Assembly: GCF_047511655.1 (NCBI RefSeq)
Contig: NC_133398.1
Location: 45,203,638 to 45,267,637 of the forward strand
From: Castor canadensis
Lineage: Eukaryota > Chordata > Mammalia > Rodentia > Castoridae
Length of the DNA: 64,000 nucleotides
Direction: 5' to 3'
This document shows positions 1 through 11,420 of the stretch, piece by piece. Position 1 is the stretch's first letter. Each line of letters opens with the position of its first letter. The position numbers and the translations under genes are program-made. A model generated the notes under the pieces. The model made no database searches. It was not told where the DNA came from and saw only the letters and a list, made by a program, of their open reading frames with translations.

Positions 1-179
1 TCCTTCCTTCCATTCCTTCCTTCCTTCCATCTCTCCCTTCATTCCCTCCCTTCCTTGCCTTCCTCCCTCCCTCCCTCCTTCCTTCCATTCCTTCATTCCT
101 TCCATCCCTCCCTCCCTTCTTTTCCTCCCTCCTCCCTCCATCCTTCCTTTCTTCCTTCCTTCCTCTTTTTCTTCCTTTC
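1..179. repeat. (CCTT)n pyrimidine microsatellite
   Basis: The plus strand is almost pure C and T, built from imperfect TTCC and TCCC units with scattered CATT interruptions. It runs off the left window edge. It ends exactly where a minus-strand SINE begins, so on the SINE strand it is a GGAA-rich tail. I infer it grew from that SINE's 3' tail. Confidence 0.95.
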
Positions 180-260
180 TGGTAGCACTATGGTTTAAAC
201 TCAAGTCCTTACAATTCCTAGGCAGGTACTCTTACCACTTGAACCACTCCAGAAGCCCCA
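180..260 (-). mobile_element. tRNA-like SINE monomer, minus strand
   Basis: Read on the minus strand this gives the window's most common SINE: a box A-like segment (GTGGTTCAAGTGGTAAGAG), then a box B-like segment (GGACTTGAGTTTAAACC). It is diverged. Its 3' end points left into the pyrimidine tract. Confidence 0.85.
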
Positions 261-386
261 GAGTCCTAGATTTCAAATATAATTTTTGATACTCTTAATT
301 TGAATTCTAAAGGAATTTTTAAAAACATATTAAGTTGATTTTAGTGCTTAGATTATATAAGATAGAATGTATTCAAGAAAGGCAAC

Positions 387-519
387 ATTTTGCTCTATCG
401 TGTGTGATTGAAATTGAAACTTGGCTGAGGTCAAGGTTTAAGTTGACCAAAATTTTGCTCTATCGTGTGTGATTGAAATTGAAACTTGGATGAGGTCAGG
501 TTTAAGTTGACACCAAAAT
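387..519. repeat. 65-bp direct tandem duplication
   Basis: Two copies start at 387 and 452. Both contain TTTTGCTCTATCGTGTGTG followed by a shared GATTGAAATTGAAACTTGG and a GAGGTCA...TTTAAGTTGAC end. They differ by only a few bases, so the duplication is recent relative to the surrounding old repeats. Confidence 0.95.
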
Positions 520-530
520 GTCAACTTAAA
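501..530. repeat. Perfect 12-bp inverted repeat
   Basis: TTTAAGTTGACA at 501-512 and its exact reverse complement at 519-530 flank a 6-base loop, CCAAAA. It sits at the end of the second copy of the 65-bp duplication. The first copy lacks the second arm. Confidence 0.95.
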
Positions 531-2009
531 AGAAAAGAACTATATGCATTCATCAGAGTCCCCACATTTCTAAAAATCTTTAAGATATTGGCCAATAAAT
601 CTCACAGAGTGGATGACATGTTAACTCTCTAATCCAAGTATATACAATATTAATATTAATACAGTAACAGTTCATCCATCCAAACATGGCTTTAAGAGCA
701 AACACACTTCACCATACTACTGACAAAAATCAATTTCGTGAAGTTCATGACTTAAAACATAGTCCCTCTACTAGAACAGTCAAAGTTTCAATCAAAGTAT
801 TACCTATTATCCTTTATATATGGGCATGATTATATGGTTTCCAGTCTACAGTAAGTGGAAGATGCAACTCAACTTTCCATGCCTCAATATTTTATTTCAG
901 TTTCGATCCTGTATTTCAAGCTATTACTGTCTTAGCCAATAATTCCTCATGCAAGATACCCATCTGTCATTCCTGCTATGGGCTGTCTTTGCCAGAGTAA
1001 ATCCTACAATTGCTGTCAGCAGTTCCCAGTGTGTTCTTATTGAAATAGAGGCATCCTTTCCCCAAGTGAAATCTGATAACTGAAATGGTGCAGACTCAGA
1101 GACTCCCAGCTGGATTTCACCCTCCCCAGCTGTGCAGCACCTAGATACGGTCTTGTAGGCACTAGAGCACTGCCATGGCCCGTAGGAAAGGCTGCAGTCA
1201 GTCTAATGGGAGAGTTACAGGAAGATAAAGCATGCTTTATTAACTGATTTGGATACCAGTATAAACACGTAGCAATACTGAGGACACTGGCATTCAGGAA
1301 GGATATGTCACATGGCCATTGTAGTAACAAAGGGACCTGTGGTAGAAGACTGTGGAAGGAAGTGATGGATTTCAGTCCTTGCCTTACTCAGACTCAGCTG
1401 ACTGTGGCTCCTGAGGAAGATAGTAGAGAGCAAACAAGTCAGTATATGGCACTCCCCTTTTGACACCAGGAATCCTTGGACATTTCCAGCTACTTCATGA
1501 CCCTAAAAACAAGTCTTGATTTGTTCAGTTTTGGATATTTTAAAGACTTTTGAGCATGTTAGGTGACACTGACTTGATAAAAGTAATCACAGAGTATCTC
1601 TAAGATCATAAAAAACATATTCAATGGAATTTTAGAGCATTCTGAATATAAATTATGTAAAAATAGATTTGTTCTAATTGTGAAATCATTTCTTCAACAC
1701 TAGATTTATCCAAACACAATAAGAAGAAATGTGTAGACAGGAACATTTTAACTCTTGCAAATATTTTGGTACAAAACCTTCATTTTTCCAAAGAATATGT
1801 TGGACAAACTGCAGAGACCAACATTGTTTTTTCTAGGTTGAAATCAAATACAATTTCATATCCTGAATGTTTACTTAATCTTATCATAACATTGTAAAGG
1901 CTCTTGCTCTACCCTGCCAAGGTTCTCTCTAAAAAACTGCAATGCATAAGTGGACCTCTCACCAGCCCTGGGGGCATATTATTGAGCGTTCTCACTTGGT
2001 TTTAATCTT

Positions 2010-2795
2010 TGCTGGTCTGATATAGGAAAATGGTGACTTGTTTTGATTCAATTTTATTTTCTTTTAGAGTGAATTTTTTCACATGCTTATTAGCCATTTA
2101 TACTTCTTCCTTTTGTGAATTATTCTTTTTCTATTGATGTTTTATTTTACCCTATAAATTTCAATGAGAATTTTAAAAAGTTATTTCAATATTTTATTTA
2201 CCATATTGTTACAGGTATTTTTCCATTTAGCTTTTAAATTTTGCTTATTGATGGTTTAATAGTTTTATTTATATAGCTAACTGAGGTTTTTTTTTTTTAT
2301 TTTTATGGTTTCTTCTATTGTTTTTAAATTTAAAAGGTCTTTCTCCATATGAAAACACTCTATATATTCACTTCAATCTTATTGTGATGGCTTGCTTTTT
2401 TACATTAAGTACATTTGGAATTTATTTTGGTGTGTGATAAGAGATGGGCTTTTTTAAACAATTCTTTTTTCCAAACAGAAAACCAGTTTTCCTAGAACTA
2501 CTACTCCTTTCTCCACTGACTTGTGTGTCCTTTATAAGATATTAAATTCTCATGTAAACTCAGGTCTGGTTCTGGCCTTTCTATTGTATTGATCTATGTA
2601 TACAAACTCTTGGGACCACCCTCCACCATTTTTAGAGTATTGTTCTCTGTCTTAAGAGCTAGTAGAGCTATTCTCATGACATACTCTTCTTTTTCAGAAT
2701 TTTCTCAGATATTCTTCCTGCTAAAGAGTATATATTTATTCTCTGATTAAGCCATAATTATTTTATTAAGTATCAAAATCAATATCCTTGGGGGT
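2010..2795 (-). mobile_element. Old L1 (L1M-type) ORF2 fragment, minus strand
   Basis: The plus strand resembles the antisense of mammalian L1 ORF2. Landmarks are a 'cttattagccatttatactt' block near 2088, 'ggaatttattttggtgtgtg' near 2418, and a 'tctattgtattgatctatgt' block near 2580. It is heavily diverged with many indels, as expected for an ancient L1ME or L1MD copy. No reading frame survives. Confidence 0.8.
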
Positions 2796-3834
2796 TTTGA
2801 TAAGAATTATTAAGGAAGGAAGCAATGTTTAGTGCACACAGGATAAAAATTATGCAATCCTGCTGTGAAATATATAAAAAAAAATAACCAAGATTGCATA
2901 TCAGTTTTGTGGAAGGAAACATTACAGAGATGCTTCTTTCCCCATTGTTATGAGCTCAGTGGAAATCTGATCATGTATTGAATATCTTGTTGGGCTAGGG
3001 CCTGGGTTAAGCTCCTCAAAAACTACAGAAACCAGAGATTGTGCTTCGAAGATGAGAAAATATTTATGCTGTGAGGAAGAGCTGGCCAGGGCAGTGACAG
3101 GAAGTGGTAACCTGGGACCTTCCACCTCTTTATTGCTTTTGCAAAAATGTGGAGAAAATATTTTACTGGGTGGATATTTGGATAAGCCACTTAGAATAGA
3201 GAATGAAGAATGGAATAAAAACTGAAAGCCATGCTCGGTAATAGTACAGGTTCCTGCTATGATTTCCAGAAGAGATGAGGTTGGATAAAACCTGGTTTCT
3301 GTTTTGCAGAGTGGTTTATGCAACTGGGAATGTGCAAAAGTGGAATTTCCTGGAATAGTAGAGGCAGTAGAAGAAAGAAAAAGAATGCTGCAGGCTGGGA
3401 GTTGGAGAGGAATATAGTCACAGGAATGCAAAGTTGTTTCTTGTGGATGTACAGTTTCATATGGTGTACAACAGAAACATTTTCTTCTTTGACTCACCAA
3501 AACTTTTGTTACTAGCACTATGGAGTCAGATATGTATTGTGTCGGTTTGGCATCTCAAAGTGTTGGGTCTTGTTTGTAAAAAGAGACCTGCTTTGGGGAA
3601 TTCAGTCAAACTTGGGTTTCACTACATAATCTGGTTGCATCTGATCACATACTTTTCATCCCTTCATGCTTCTGTCAGTACTGTCTCCTGTTAGAAAATT
3701 CAGATGCCTTGTTAGTGAAGTCTGATTGCCCCAGGCTAAATCAACTTCTCCCATCTGTACTGCCTTGCACTGTGCTAGCTCTGTGGTTGGTGGAGATTTC
3801 ATTGCAGTCTGCGTTGCATAGTCATTTGTATGTA
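2796..3834. other. Unassigned; contains the longest ORF of the window
   Basis: No repeat recognised. A minus-strand frame at 2922-3518 is open for 198 codons. It is rich in Ser, Leu and Pro, has no domain I recognise, and lacks any visible promoter or splice context. I do not call it a gene. Confidence 0.5.
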
Positions 3835-4368
3835 CAGTCTATCCTTATTATTTCTGAATCCTGTACCTGCTATCTAAAATTTATTCGTAATCTCAAAATC
3901 CATGCTGGCAGTGAGTATTTCCCAGGCATTTAAACTCATGCACAGACTCTTCAGATGTACAAGTTCCCAGCTGAGGTGGACCAGGCATCCTTGTGCTCAG
4001 CTCTCATGCTACAAACAAGAATCTTCATAATGTATTTAGTGCCACATTTTTTGCATTTTTGTGCTGGCAATTTCACTACTCTTGGTCCCCAAGAGTAGTG
4101 CTAAAGTGTTATCTAGCATTCCTAAGCACAAAAAGGCAATTATTATGTGCTATAGGAGAAAAATGTGTGTTAGATAAGCTTTGTCTAGGCAGGACCTGAA
4201 TTCAGTGTTAATGAATCGGCTACATATGTTAAATTATTTACCTTTAAACAGAAACAATATAAACAGGGTTATGTTTGATGAAAATGTTGTAACAAGAAGC
4301 TTGCAGGAGACCGGGCCCATGTTCATGGCTTACAAACTATAACTGCCATGAACACCAACAACCTACTG
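3835..4368 (+). mobile_element. Tigger-type DNA transposon, internally deleted, plus strand
   Basis: The left end (TA then CAGTCTATCCTTATTATTTC) and right end (AACTGCCATGAACACC...CCTACTG) look like diverged terminal inverted repeats of a pogo/Tigger element. Between them, from about 4087, the sequence matches the start of a Tigger transposase: a Pro-Lys-rich beginning and an EKxxVLDKL-like helix in the 3993-4199 frame. About 540 bp remain against roughly 2.5 kb for an intact element, so most of the transposase is missing. The family call is from memory of the consensus. Confidence 0.75.
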
Positions 4369-4409
4369 AACCTCCAGCTGCAACTCACACCCCAAGTGCA
4401 ACCTCCTTA

Positions 4410-4512
4410 ACAACAACCTCTGTGTTTTATTTCTATTTATATCCTGCAAAGTATCTGACCCAGTTCTGGGCACAAGTAGGAGCTCAAAAGATTTTTGTAG
4501 AATAGAAATGGT
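4410..4512 (+). mobile_element. L2/MIR-type 3' end fragment
   Basis: The segment CTGACCCAGTTCTGGGCACA followed by AGTAGGAGCTCAAAAGATTT matches the 'cagtgcctggcacatagtag' terminal motif shared by L2 and MIR. It lies between two Tigger fossils. Confidence 0.6.
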
Positions 4513-4560
4513 TGGGAAGCAATGAGATGTGTTGAAAGGGGACTTAATGGAATAGCATTT

Positions 4561-5247
4561 TCAGGAGTATCCCTAATCCATGGGAGATTCATTCCAAATT
4601 CCCCAATGAATGCCTGAAGCCACAGAATGTATCAAACCCTATATAGGTTTGCTACATTTTTTCCTGTACAAACACAAATTAAATGGCTTCTCCATGTTAC
4701 TAAGCACTTACCACATACTGAGTACATAACTTTTGCTGTTTGGAATGCAACAGGAAAACTAGCATGAATTTTTTTTCCTTCATAATATAATAGATAGAAG
4801 ACTCATTCTTACTATTCTTAGCAACCTCAGCATAAATTTTTTCTTTCTTTATTCAGTCAAGATCTTACTTCATTTGTGACTTCTCTTTGGCATTTCCAAA
4901 TCACCAGCATCACTACCCTAGTGCTTCGGAGATGTTATTAAGATAAGGGTCACTTGAACATAAACACTGTTATGCCATGACCATCAATCTGATAACCAAG
5001 ATGGCTACTTAAGTGACTAATGGATAGGAAGAACACATAGCATGAATTGCCAGACAAAGGAATGATTCAGATCCTAAGTGGGATGGAACAGGAGATCAGA
5101 AAAAGATTTTATGTCAGAATAGTGGGCAATTTAAAACTTATCAATTATTTATTTCTGGACTTCTCTGTATAATATTTTTGGCCTGAGGTAAAAACCAAAG
5201 GTAATTGAAGCTGCAGAGTGCAAAACCACAAATAAGGGGAAACTATG
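4561..5247 (-). mobile_element. Tigger1/MER2-like DNA transposon, minus strand
   Basis: The right end (reverse complement of AAACCACAAATAAGGGGAAA) is the Tigger terminal repeat 'ccccttatctgtggttt'. Reading left on the minus strand gives the Tigger 5' region, including the 'agtcacttaagtagccatct' and 'cttgtgttcaagtgaccctta'-like blocks at 4950-5020. The transposase start follows near 4880-4930. The left end around 4561-4640 matches the other terminal region ('atgcctgaagccacagaat'). It is internally deleted and has no open frame. Confidence 0.8.
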
Positions 5248-5324
5248 GTCTGCAGATTCTTGGAGACGTGGCACTCTTAGGAGCAATTACCCTCATTGCA
5301 CAGGAGGATACAGGCAAAATTCCA

Positions 5325-5545
5325 GCTAATATTGAGTAATTGTTATGAATCTATATTTTGCTAGGCATTTGACGTGCTTCTTATCATGTAATCATCACAG
5401 CTCTTTAGATAACATCATTATCCCCATTCTACATAGAGGAGAAGCGACTTGTCCAAGGTCACACAGCTATCACATTGTTTAATGGGGCTTACATCCCAGA
5501 TTTATCTGCCCATAGTCTGTCTTCTTAACTATCAGGCCATAAGGT
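5325..5545 (+). mobile_element. MIR SINE
   Basis: Contains the diagnostic MIR core: TTATCCCCATTCTACATAGA, then CTTGTCCAAGGTCACACAGC and a 3' segment ending near CTTAACTATCAGGCC. MIR is an ancient mammalian SINE, fitting its divergence. Confidence 0.9.
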
Positions 5546-6214
5546 GAAAAGGTGGGCTTGGTAAGTGTTATAAGCATGAGTTTCATTAGAAAGTGATCTA
5601 TGGGAGAGAGAAAGGGGGCTCCTAAAGAAGGTAGCCTGAGTCACTGGCTCTCCTTAGCCATAATGGGAGAACTGATGCACTCAAAAGTGATTTATCCCCC
5701 ACTGGACGGCAACATCACTGTCTTTTGTTTGATTCCAGAAGCAGCTGTCAGGACTCATGCATTACTCATGTTGGAATCATACTTTGCTGATGGATGATAT
5801 TCTCTTTGGTCACTCAGTGTCCAGGCCTATTAGGAGATTACCACAGGCCCCCAAATGTGGCTGAGCTTCTGCAGCTGTTGTGTGTTTCTGGCTCCAGTTC
5901 CACATCTCTTGGCAGGTGGTTTGTGTGGAAAGCAGTGCTCACTCTGGGTGTGAGATGCTCAGGATAGAGGGGCCTGGGAGGACCAGGCAATACAGAGAAA
6001 GCCCATGCTGCAGGAAGCCTCAAGTCTGTGATTATGAGGCACTTTACAAGAGAGAGAAAAGGAAATTATAAATGAATGATTTGGGGTGTTTCAGAAAGTC
6101 ACTCCTTCAAGTCCTTCTGCTGGTGGAAATCAGGCTGACACTAGGCTACTTTGTAAAGCCGATCCTTCCCACAGTGAAGCCCCCTTCATGCATGGGTGAT
6201 AATGACGAGATGTA
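5546..6214. other. Unassigned stretch
   Basis: Nothing recognised. Small frames on both strands near 5600-6070 have no domain signature. Confidence 0.5.
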
Positions 6215-6460
6215 AAATTAGTGACAATACTAACATTTATTTGATGTTTTCTAAATTTAAGCTTTGTTCCAAATGGTTTATATGAATTAACTCATTCTTA
6301 TCCCCCAAGTCTATGAGGTCAGTACTATTATGATGCATGTTTTACAGAAGAACCCAAGTATCATACTACCAAACAAAGCTAATAGTGGTTATAGGACGTT
6401 GAATTGTTGGCCCCAGTTCATCAGCCTTTGCATCCACATTCTTGCTTCGACCTCTTTGTA
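6215..6460 (+). mobile_element. MIR SINE fragment
   Basis: 'taacatttatttgatgtttt', 'aattaactcattcttatccc' and 'ttttacagaagaacccaagt' follow the order of MIR consensus blocks. Diverged, with indels. Confidence 0.7.
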
Positions 6461-7076
6461 GCCAAATGTACTTTCAGTCCTTGAGTTTCAACTTAACAGT
6501 ATGCTATTTCTGAGCCCAGGCCTTAAAAAACCTCATTCATTTATTTGTTACATCTCAGCCCTTTTGAACTTCTAACATCACAAAGAAAACAAATGCTCAG
6601 GGTAATCTGTGAGTCCCAGGAGGATAGGTAAGCAGCGCCATCCAGACAAGCCACACACCTGCAGCAGGAAGCAGCGCTGCCCCAGCTGCTGCTGACTGAC
6701 CAAGAGCTGCCAGCTGTGCCAAATCTCAAATAACTGAAAGGCACATGAGTAATCATAAATAGTGACTTAACCACTGAGTTGTGGAAGTAGTTTGTTATAG
6801 GGCAAAGCTAATCAATGCAAGCTGGGCTGCAAGCTCAGTGTGAATCCACAGTGCCTACACCAAGCTCTAGTTTACATCACCTTCCACAATCCCTTAAATG
6901 GAAGAAACTTAGCCTCTAATAAGCTGAAATAAGCAAAAAGCTGAACTCTCTGGGCCTCACTGTTAGCACCCATAAAATGAGCAGGTTGAATTGAATCAGA
7001 ATTTCTTAAGATGCAGAACATTAACTGTACATGATCTATTTTTATCTAAAAAAAAAAAGGAGGGGGATGTTTTCCA
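6461..7076. other. Unassigned stretch
   Basis: No gene or repeat recognised. A run of 13 A at about 7047 precedes a truncated SINE. Confidence 0.45.
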
Positions 7077-7115
7077 TTGAGTTCAAATCCCAGTCCCACC
7101 AAAAAAAAAAGAAAA
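7077..7115 (+). mobile_element. 5'-truncated tRNA-like SINE tail
   Basis: Only the box B end (GAGTTCAAATCCCAGTCCCA) and A-rich tail of the window's common tRNA-like SINE are present, directly before a 7SL-like unit. Confidence 0.75.
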
Positions 7116-7120
7116 AGAAT

Positions 7121-7246
7121 TTTCCAGGTATAGTAGTTCACACCTATAGTTCCAGCTGTTCAGAGGCTGAGGCAGGACGATCTCTTGGCCCAGAAGTTTG
7201 GGTCAGTCAGGGAAACATAGAAAGACCCTATATCTTTAAAAAAATG
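7121..7246 (+). mobile_element. B1-like (7SL-derived) SINE
   Basis: 'agtagttcacacctatagtt' and 'cagaggctgaggcaggacga' are the 7SL RNA-derived blocks shared by B1 and Alu. It ends in a short A tail. Confidence 0.85.
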
Positions 7247-7689
7247 ACAGTAATTAATAAACAAAAAAATATTTAAAGGATTCTATAGTTTTCTTGGAAT
7301 TGGTATTCTGTGAAGACATTTCAGAAATGTTGATCCACACAATCTTTTAGGTCTAACCATTCTACAATTCTGCTTTTCTAGGTAATAGTGTGTGTCCCCT
7401 TGAAAACATCCACCCCTTTACAGTGTATTTAGGAACCTAAAATAATTCCTTATTTCAGGTAATTTGGGGACCATGTTTGGGGAAATGGAGTGTATTTGTG
7501 ATGGAAGAGGTCTCTACCTACTTCCTTTAAACCCTGCATATCTTCCTAGCACCCTAAGCCAATGAGAGCAGAGAGAAGGACCTGACCACTTCCCCTACCA
7601 GCTGGCTCTTTATGTAAGCTTACATAAAAGTACACAGAAATAGGAACCTGGCAGGAGAGGAGATAGCTCTCAGAAGGCAATTTATGCTC
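7247..7689. other. Unassigned stretch
   Basis: I see no repeat, ORF or RNA gene in this segment. Confidence 0.45.
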
Positions 7690-8375
7690 AACTGTCCCAT
7701 TTCCCTTACTTCCTACTTACTCCTCAATCCGAGCCCTGCCCAGTCTCTAAAAATGTTTTGCAATGGCACCTAATATCCAACTTTTCTAGTCTTTCCGCCT
7801 CTACAACTTCTGATGTGGTTGAAACTCTCTCCTCCCTTGGCTCATCCTCTCAGGACCCTGTGTTTCCTCTTCCTCTGCCCACATCATCCCTTGATGTAGT
7901 TGTTAAAGCTTCATGCTACATCCTAAAGGCTCCTGCATAAGGTCTCTGTCCCTGCCATTCAAGTCAAATTACCTTCTCAACCTATTTCACCAGCCCTACT
8001 TCCTGCCGCCTCCTTTCAATGTATCTGACAGTGTAACCACACAAACAACTGCAAAAACGTTTCTTGAGCTTTTTTCCCCACATTTTTCAAGCTTTTCCCT
8101 CTGCCTCGAAAGTCTCTCCTCCCCACTTTTACTTCTGATTTTCCAAAAGGATTAATCCTATTTGCCCTTCTCCTGGTGAGAGACCCCTGTGCTCTCCCAG
8201 GAGTACTCACTACATCCCCTATGCTTCCATCTGCTTCGATTAGAACAGGGCTTTTCACTCACAGACTGCAGGCTGCTTGAAGCTGGATCCCTCTCAACTT
8301 TGAACCAATTCCTAGCAGATTCCCAATATATAGAAAGGACTCAACAAACGTTAGCTTGAATGAATGAATAAAACT
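7690..8375 (+). mobile_element. L2-like LINE 3' region (tentative)
   Basis: The 3' part (8225-8375) shows the L2-type pattern 'gactgcaggctgcttgaag', then 'ggactcaacaaacgttagct' and 'tgaatgaatgaata'. The upstream part is pyrimidine-rich as in L2 ORF remnants, but I cannot place it securely. Confidence 0.5.
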
Positions 8376-9684
8376 AACCAATCCAATCCTTTACTCACAG
8401 GTTTCCTGACTGACTCCTATATATTTTCTGAGAGATGCTCACAGTGACCAAGGTGCAAATTAGGTCTTATCTGTAGTTTTATTAACAAATATCCACTTTC
8501 CAGGTTTCCTGGGAGAAGCAAGGTTAAAGCCCAAGACAGTCCTGAGACACTGTGATCGCAAAGACTCTGTTCCACTTGTTTGTGTCACTAGTATTACATT
8601 AGTTACCTGCCCAAGCTGCATTTTACATTATTTATTTGGATATACTTATACATACATGGTTCTAAAAAGGACAGAACTAAAATGGCCAACTCATGTGGTT
8701 AGCTACATTCAATCACTTTTGTGATTCTTACTGAGGCTACATGCTACCTACCTATTTTTTTAATTAACTGAACTTTTTTCTTAGCCTCATATTGAGCAAT
8801 ATCCTTGTAATCACATGGTTGATATCTATCTATAAAAGGTATATATATATGTATATATATACACACATATATATATGTATATATAGACCAATAGATATTG
8901 CAATTAAATTCTCTTCTAAGCACTGCATAAAAATCATCTTGCAGCCCAGAAGAGCATATATAACACATTTAGAGAAGCACTGGCTCGGAACACTTAATCT
9001 GAAGCAAAGTTGTTTATTAAAGCACTTCTCTGCCAGCACTGGTGTACTATGCATGCCTGGTGCCAAGAATAGTGAAATAACGAAGACAGCTCATAGCCCA
9101 GTGGGCAAAACTAACTAAGCTGTAAATTGTAATTTAATGTTCTAAGTTGTATAATGGAGGCAAGCACAGGATACCTGTATCTGACATCTCTTGGACACCA
9201 ATGTGAACCTTTCCCCCCACACCCATCCCAGCTCTAGTTCCAGCTGCTCCTGCAGAGGCCATCTCTAAACTTTGAGTAGGTATGGGAGCAATCTCAAAGT
9301 ATCTCACTCAGAGCCCACTCAAGCACATCTTACAACCTCATCTGTAGTAACTACTATGTTCTTACAACTACCTAACCTTTTAAAAGGAGAAGGACAGCAA
9401 TGAATACATCTCCTCTTGTTCCCAGATCAACACTTCTGGGTGTCATTTCCTAAGGCTCTTCAGACAATATGGAGGACTGGGATTCTGTGGCAGTGTCTAA
9501 CTTGATCATGTATCCTTGCACAGTTTCATTCCCCCAAGTCCCTCACCCTCAGTCTCTGGATCACGTCCCAGGCAAATTACCTATACTTATGCCTTTGTTT
9601 CAAGATGTATTTTTGCCTCAGGCTGAGGGAAAGCTCTAACTCATGCTAGTAGGTCAATGCTGACTTCTTGGAAGGAATGGTACG
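8376..9684. other. Unassigned stretch around an AT microsatellite
   Basis: Apart from the TA/CA tract at 8838-8886 nothing is recognised. The frames near 8744-9118 are products of the microsatellite (Tyr-Ile repeats) and not genes. Confidence 0.5.
8838..8886. repeat. (TA)n/(CA)n microsatellite
   Basis: Alternating TATATA, TATG and ACACAC blocks, close to self-complementary around its centre. Confidence 0.95.
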
Positions 9685-9850
9685 TAAGCTAATCCCCCAA
9701 TGATGGATACATCAGGCAGGTGAAGAGGCATTTCGAGTAGAGGAGACCACCTATACAAAGGCATGAATGCTTGAAAGTAATTATTGGGAAACTCAAAGAG
9801 CCCAGTATAACTGGACAACACCTCCAACATAGCATGAGGGACTGAGTTAC
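9685..9850 (-). mobile_element. L2 fragment, minus strand
   Basis: The plus strand follows the antisense of L2: 'gcatttcgagtagaggagac', 'acaaaggcatgaatgcttga', and 'gagcccagtataactgga' correspond to the consensus around the conserved 'gcctttgcac' block. Divergence is high. Confidence 0.55.
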
Positions 9851-10554
9851 AAGAGACTGGTGCAGTAGGTACAAATTGCTACCTGAAAATCTGCTGACAA
9901 CCACCAAGTGCCATCACCACTCTCCTCTTTGATTCTGAACTGGGATCCACAAAGAGTATATTTAAATTCACTCCAGAAGACTAGTAAGTGCTTTCCAGAT
10001 GCAAGGAGTATGAACACAAAGAATTCAGACTAAGGGAAGGAGGATTTAGAAGACTGATGGTGAATGGGAGCAAAGTCAGTCTGTCTTTCTCTCTCTCTCT
10101 CTCCCCCTAACCTTGAATCAAAAATTCCAATAACAAGCTTAATCAGAGTGAAGCAGATTCCACTTAGACATTGTCAAGAACTAGAAAGCAATAGGTTTGG
10201 AATAATAGGTGAGGACCTACAAATGACAAGTCATCCTAAAGCCTCTGTTCAGTCAAGACCCAGTGAAAGAGGAAATTAGAGACTGGCAAGAGAAAAAAGT
10301 AGGGAGCCCCATCTTGCTAGCTGGTTGAGACGCAGGAAGAAATCCATATCTGAAAATGCAGATTTTTAGCAAGAGCCCCAAAACAAACTTCTCCTTATTC
10401 CTGATTCAAAGCCAGCCTTAAAGTTCCAAAGAAAGCCCGGGAGTCTCCCCCCACACAGACTATGAGTTTCCTGCCCTCAAGGATGGAGACACAGTGAAAG
10501 GACAAGCACAAGGCAACAAAAGAGGGTCCAGTTTTGTGTATAAAACAAATGATT
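9851..10554. other. Unassigned stretch with a short (CT)n tract
   Basis: A short CT run lies at 10086-10104. Otherwise nothing is recognised. Confidence 0.45.
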
Positions 10555-10700
10555 AAGAACATCTGATTTTTATTGAGAGCTTTCCCTGTACCAACACTGT
10601 ACTAAGTATTTTTACATAGTTTCTCTTAACTCTTCCCAAAACCACATGAATCAGTGCTGTTAGCCTCATTGTCTAGGATCTAGCCTGAGGTGACTATGAA
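10555..10700 (+). mobile_element. MIR SINE fragment
   Basis: 'tttattgagagctttccctg', 'caacactgtactaagtattt' and 'cttaactcttcccaaaacca' follow the MIR 5' and central blocks. Confidence 0.7.
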
Positions 10701-11234
10701 ACATCAGTTAAAAGATGACTGTTTTAAAGAGTCCAGGATTTGGGTTCAGGTTATTCTTTGGTTTAACTCAAGACATGTGGTTTTCAAGATGCTTTCACTT
10801 TTAAGAGCCAGAAATCAACTCAAAATAGCTTAAGCAGATAAAAAAAAAAAAAACTGGCCCACATAACTGGAAGAGGCAGGGAGAGGCCTCTGACCACAAA
10901 CCACTTCACCCAGGAATCAGATATAATCACAGTGGCTGTCATGGTTCTGTTCTGTGTTTTGGGGCTCATTCTCACTAAATACCAGTTTCCTTCCTTCAAG
11001 TAACCAGGCAAGCTGGTAGCTTCAGGCATATAGTGTCTTCAGGGAAGAATGAGAACATCTTGCTTTCAAAATCCTCATAAATTCCTAGGAAAAGAGTCTA
11101 AATAGCCCTTTGGATGTGAACCAGTTGCCATCATTAGATGGATGGGACATTTTATGATCAGTGAATAGCAAGCAGTCTCATCAGAATCACATGACAGTCT
11201 TTGAAAAATAGGAATGGTAGGCATTTCCAAATAA
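10701..11234. other. Unassigned stretch
   Basis: Contains a 13-A run at 10840-10852. No gene or repeat family assigned. Confidence 0.45.
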
Positions 11235-11420
11235 TGGATCCCCATTACAGTTTAACTTTGGGCAAGTTGCTTAACCTTTGTGAGCCTTGGTTACCCCATC
11301 TATTTAAGTGAATTTAAACCTATTGAACAAGGTTGCTGTGAGATATTAAAATTCATAATAACACTTGGCATTATTAGAGGCATTCAATCTGTAGTAGTCA
11401 TTTTGTGATTACTGGTACAA
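11235..11420 (+). mobile_element. MIR SINE
   Basis: 'actttgggcaagttgcttaa', 'cctttgtgagccttggttac' and 'gaacaaggttgctgtgagat' match successive MIR blocks, ending in 'ggcattcaatctgtagtagt'. Confidence 0.85.

Larger units (their letters stand above)
263..2009. other. Unassigned stretch with a short tandem duplication
   Basis: Apart from the 65-bp duplication and hairpin at 387-530 I recognise no gene or repeat here. A 97-codon minus-strand frame at 1037-1330 has no recognisable domain and I treat it as chance. Confidence 0.5.

Noticed and set aside
8744..9118. Tyr/Ile-rich frames on both strands
   Set aside because: They translate the TA/CA microsatellite at 8838-8886.
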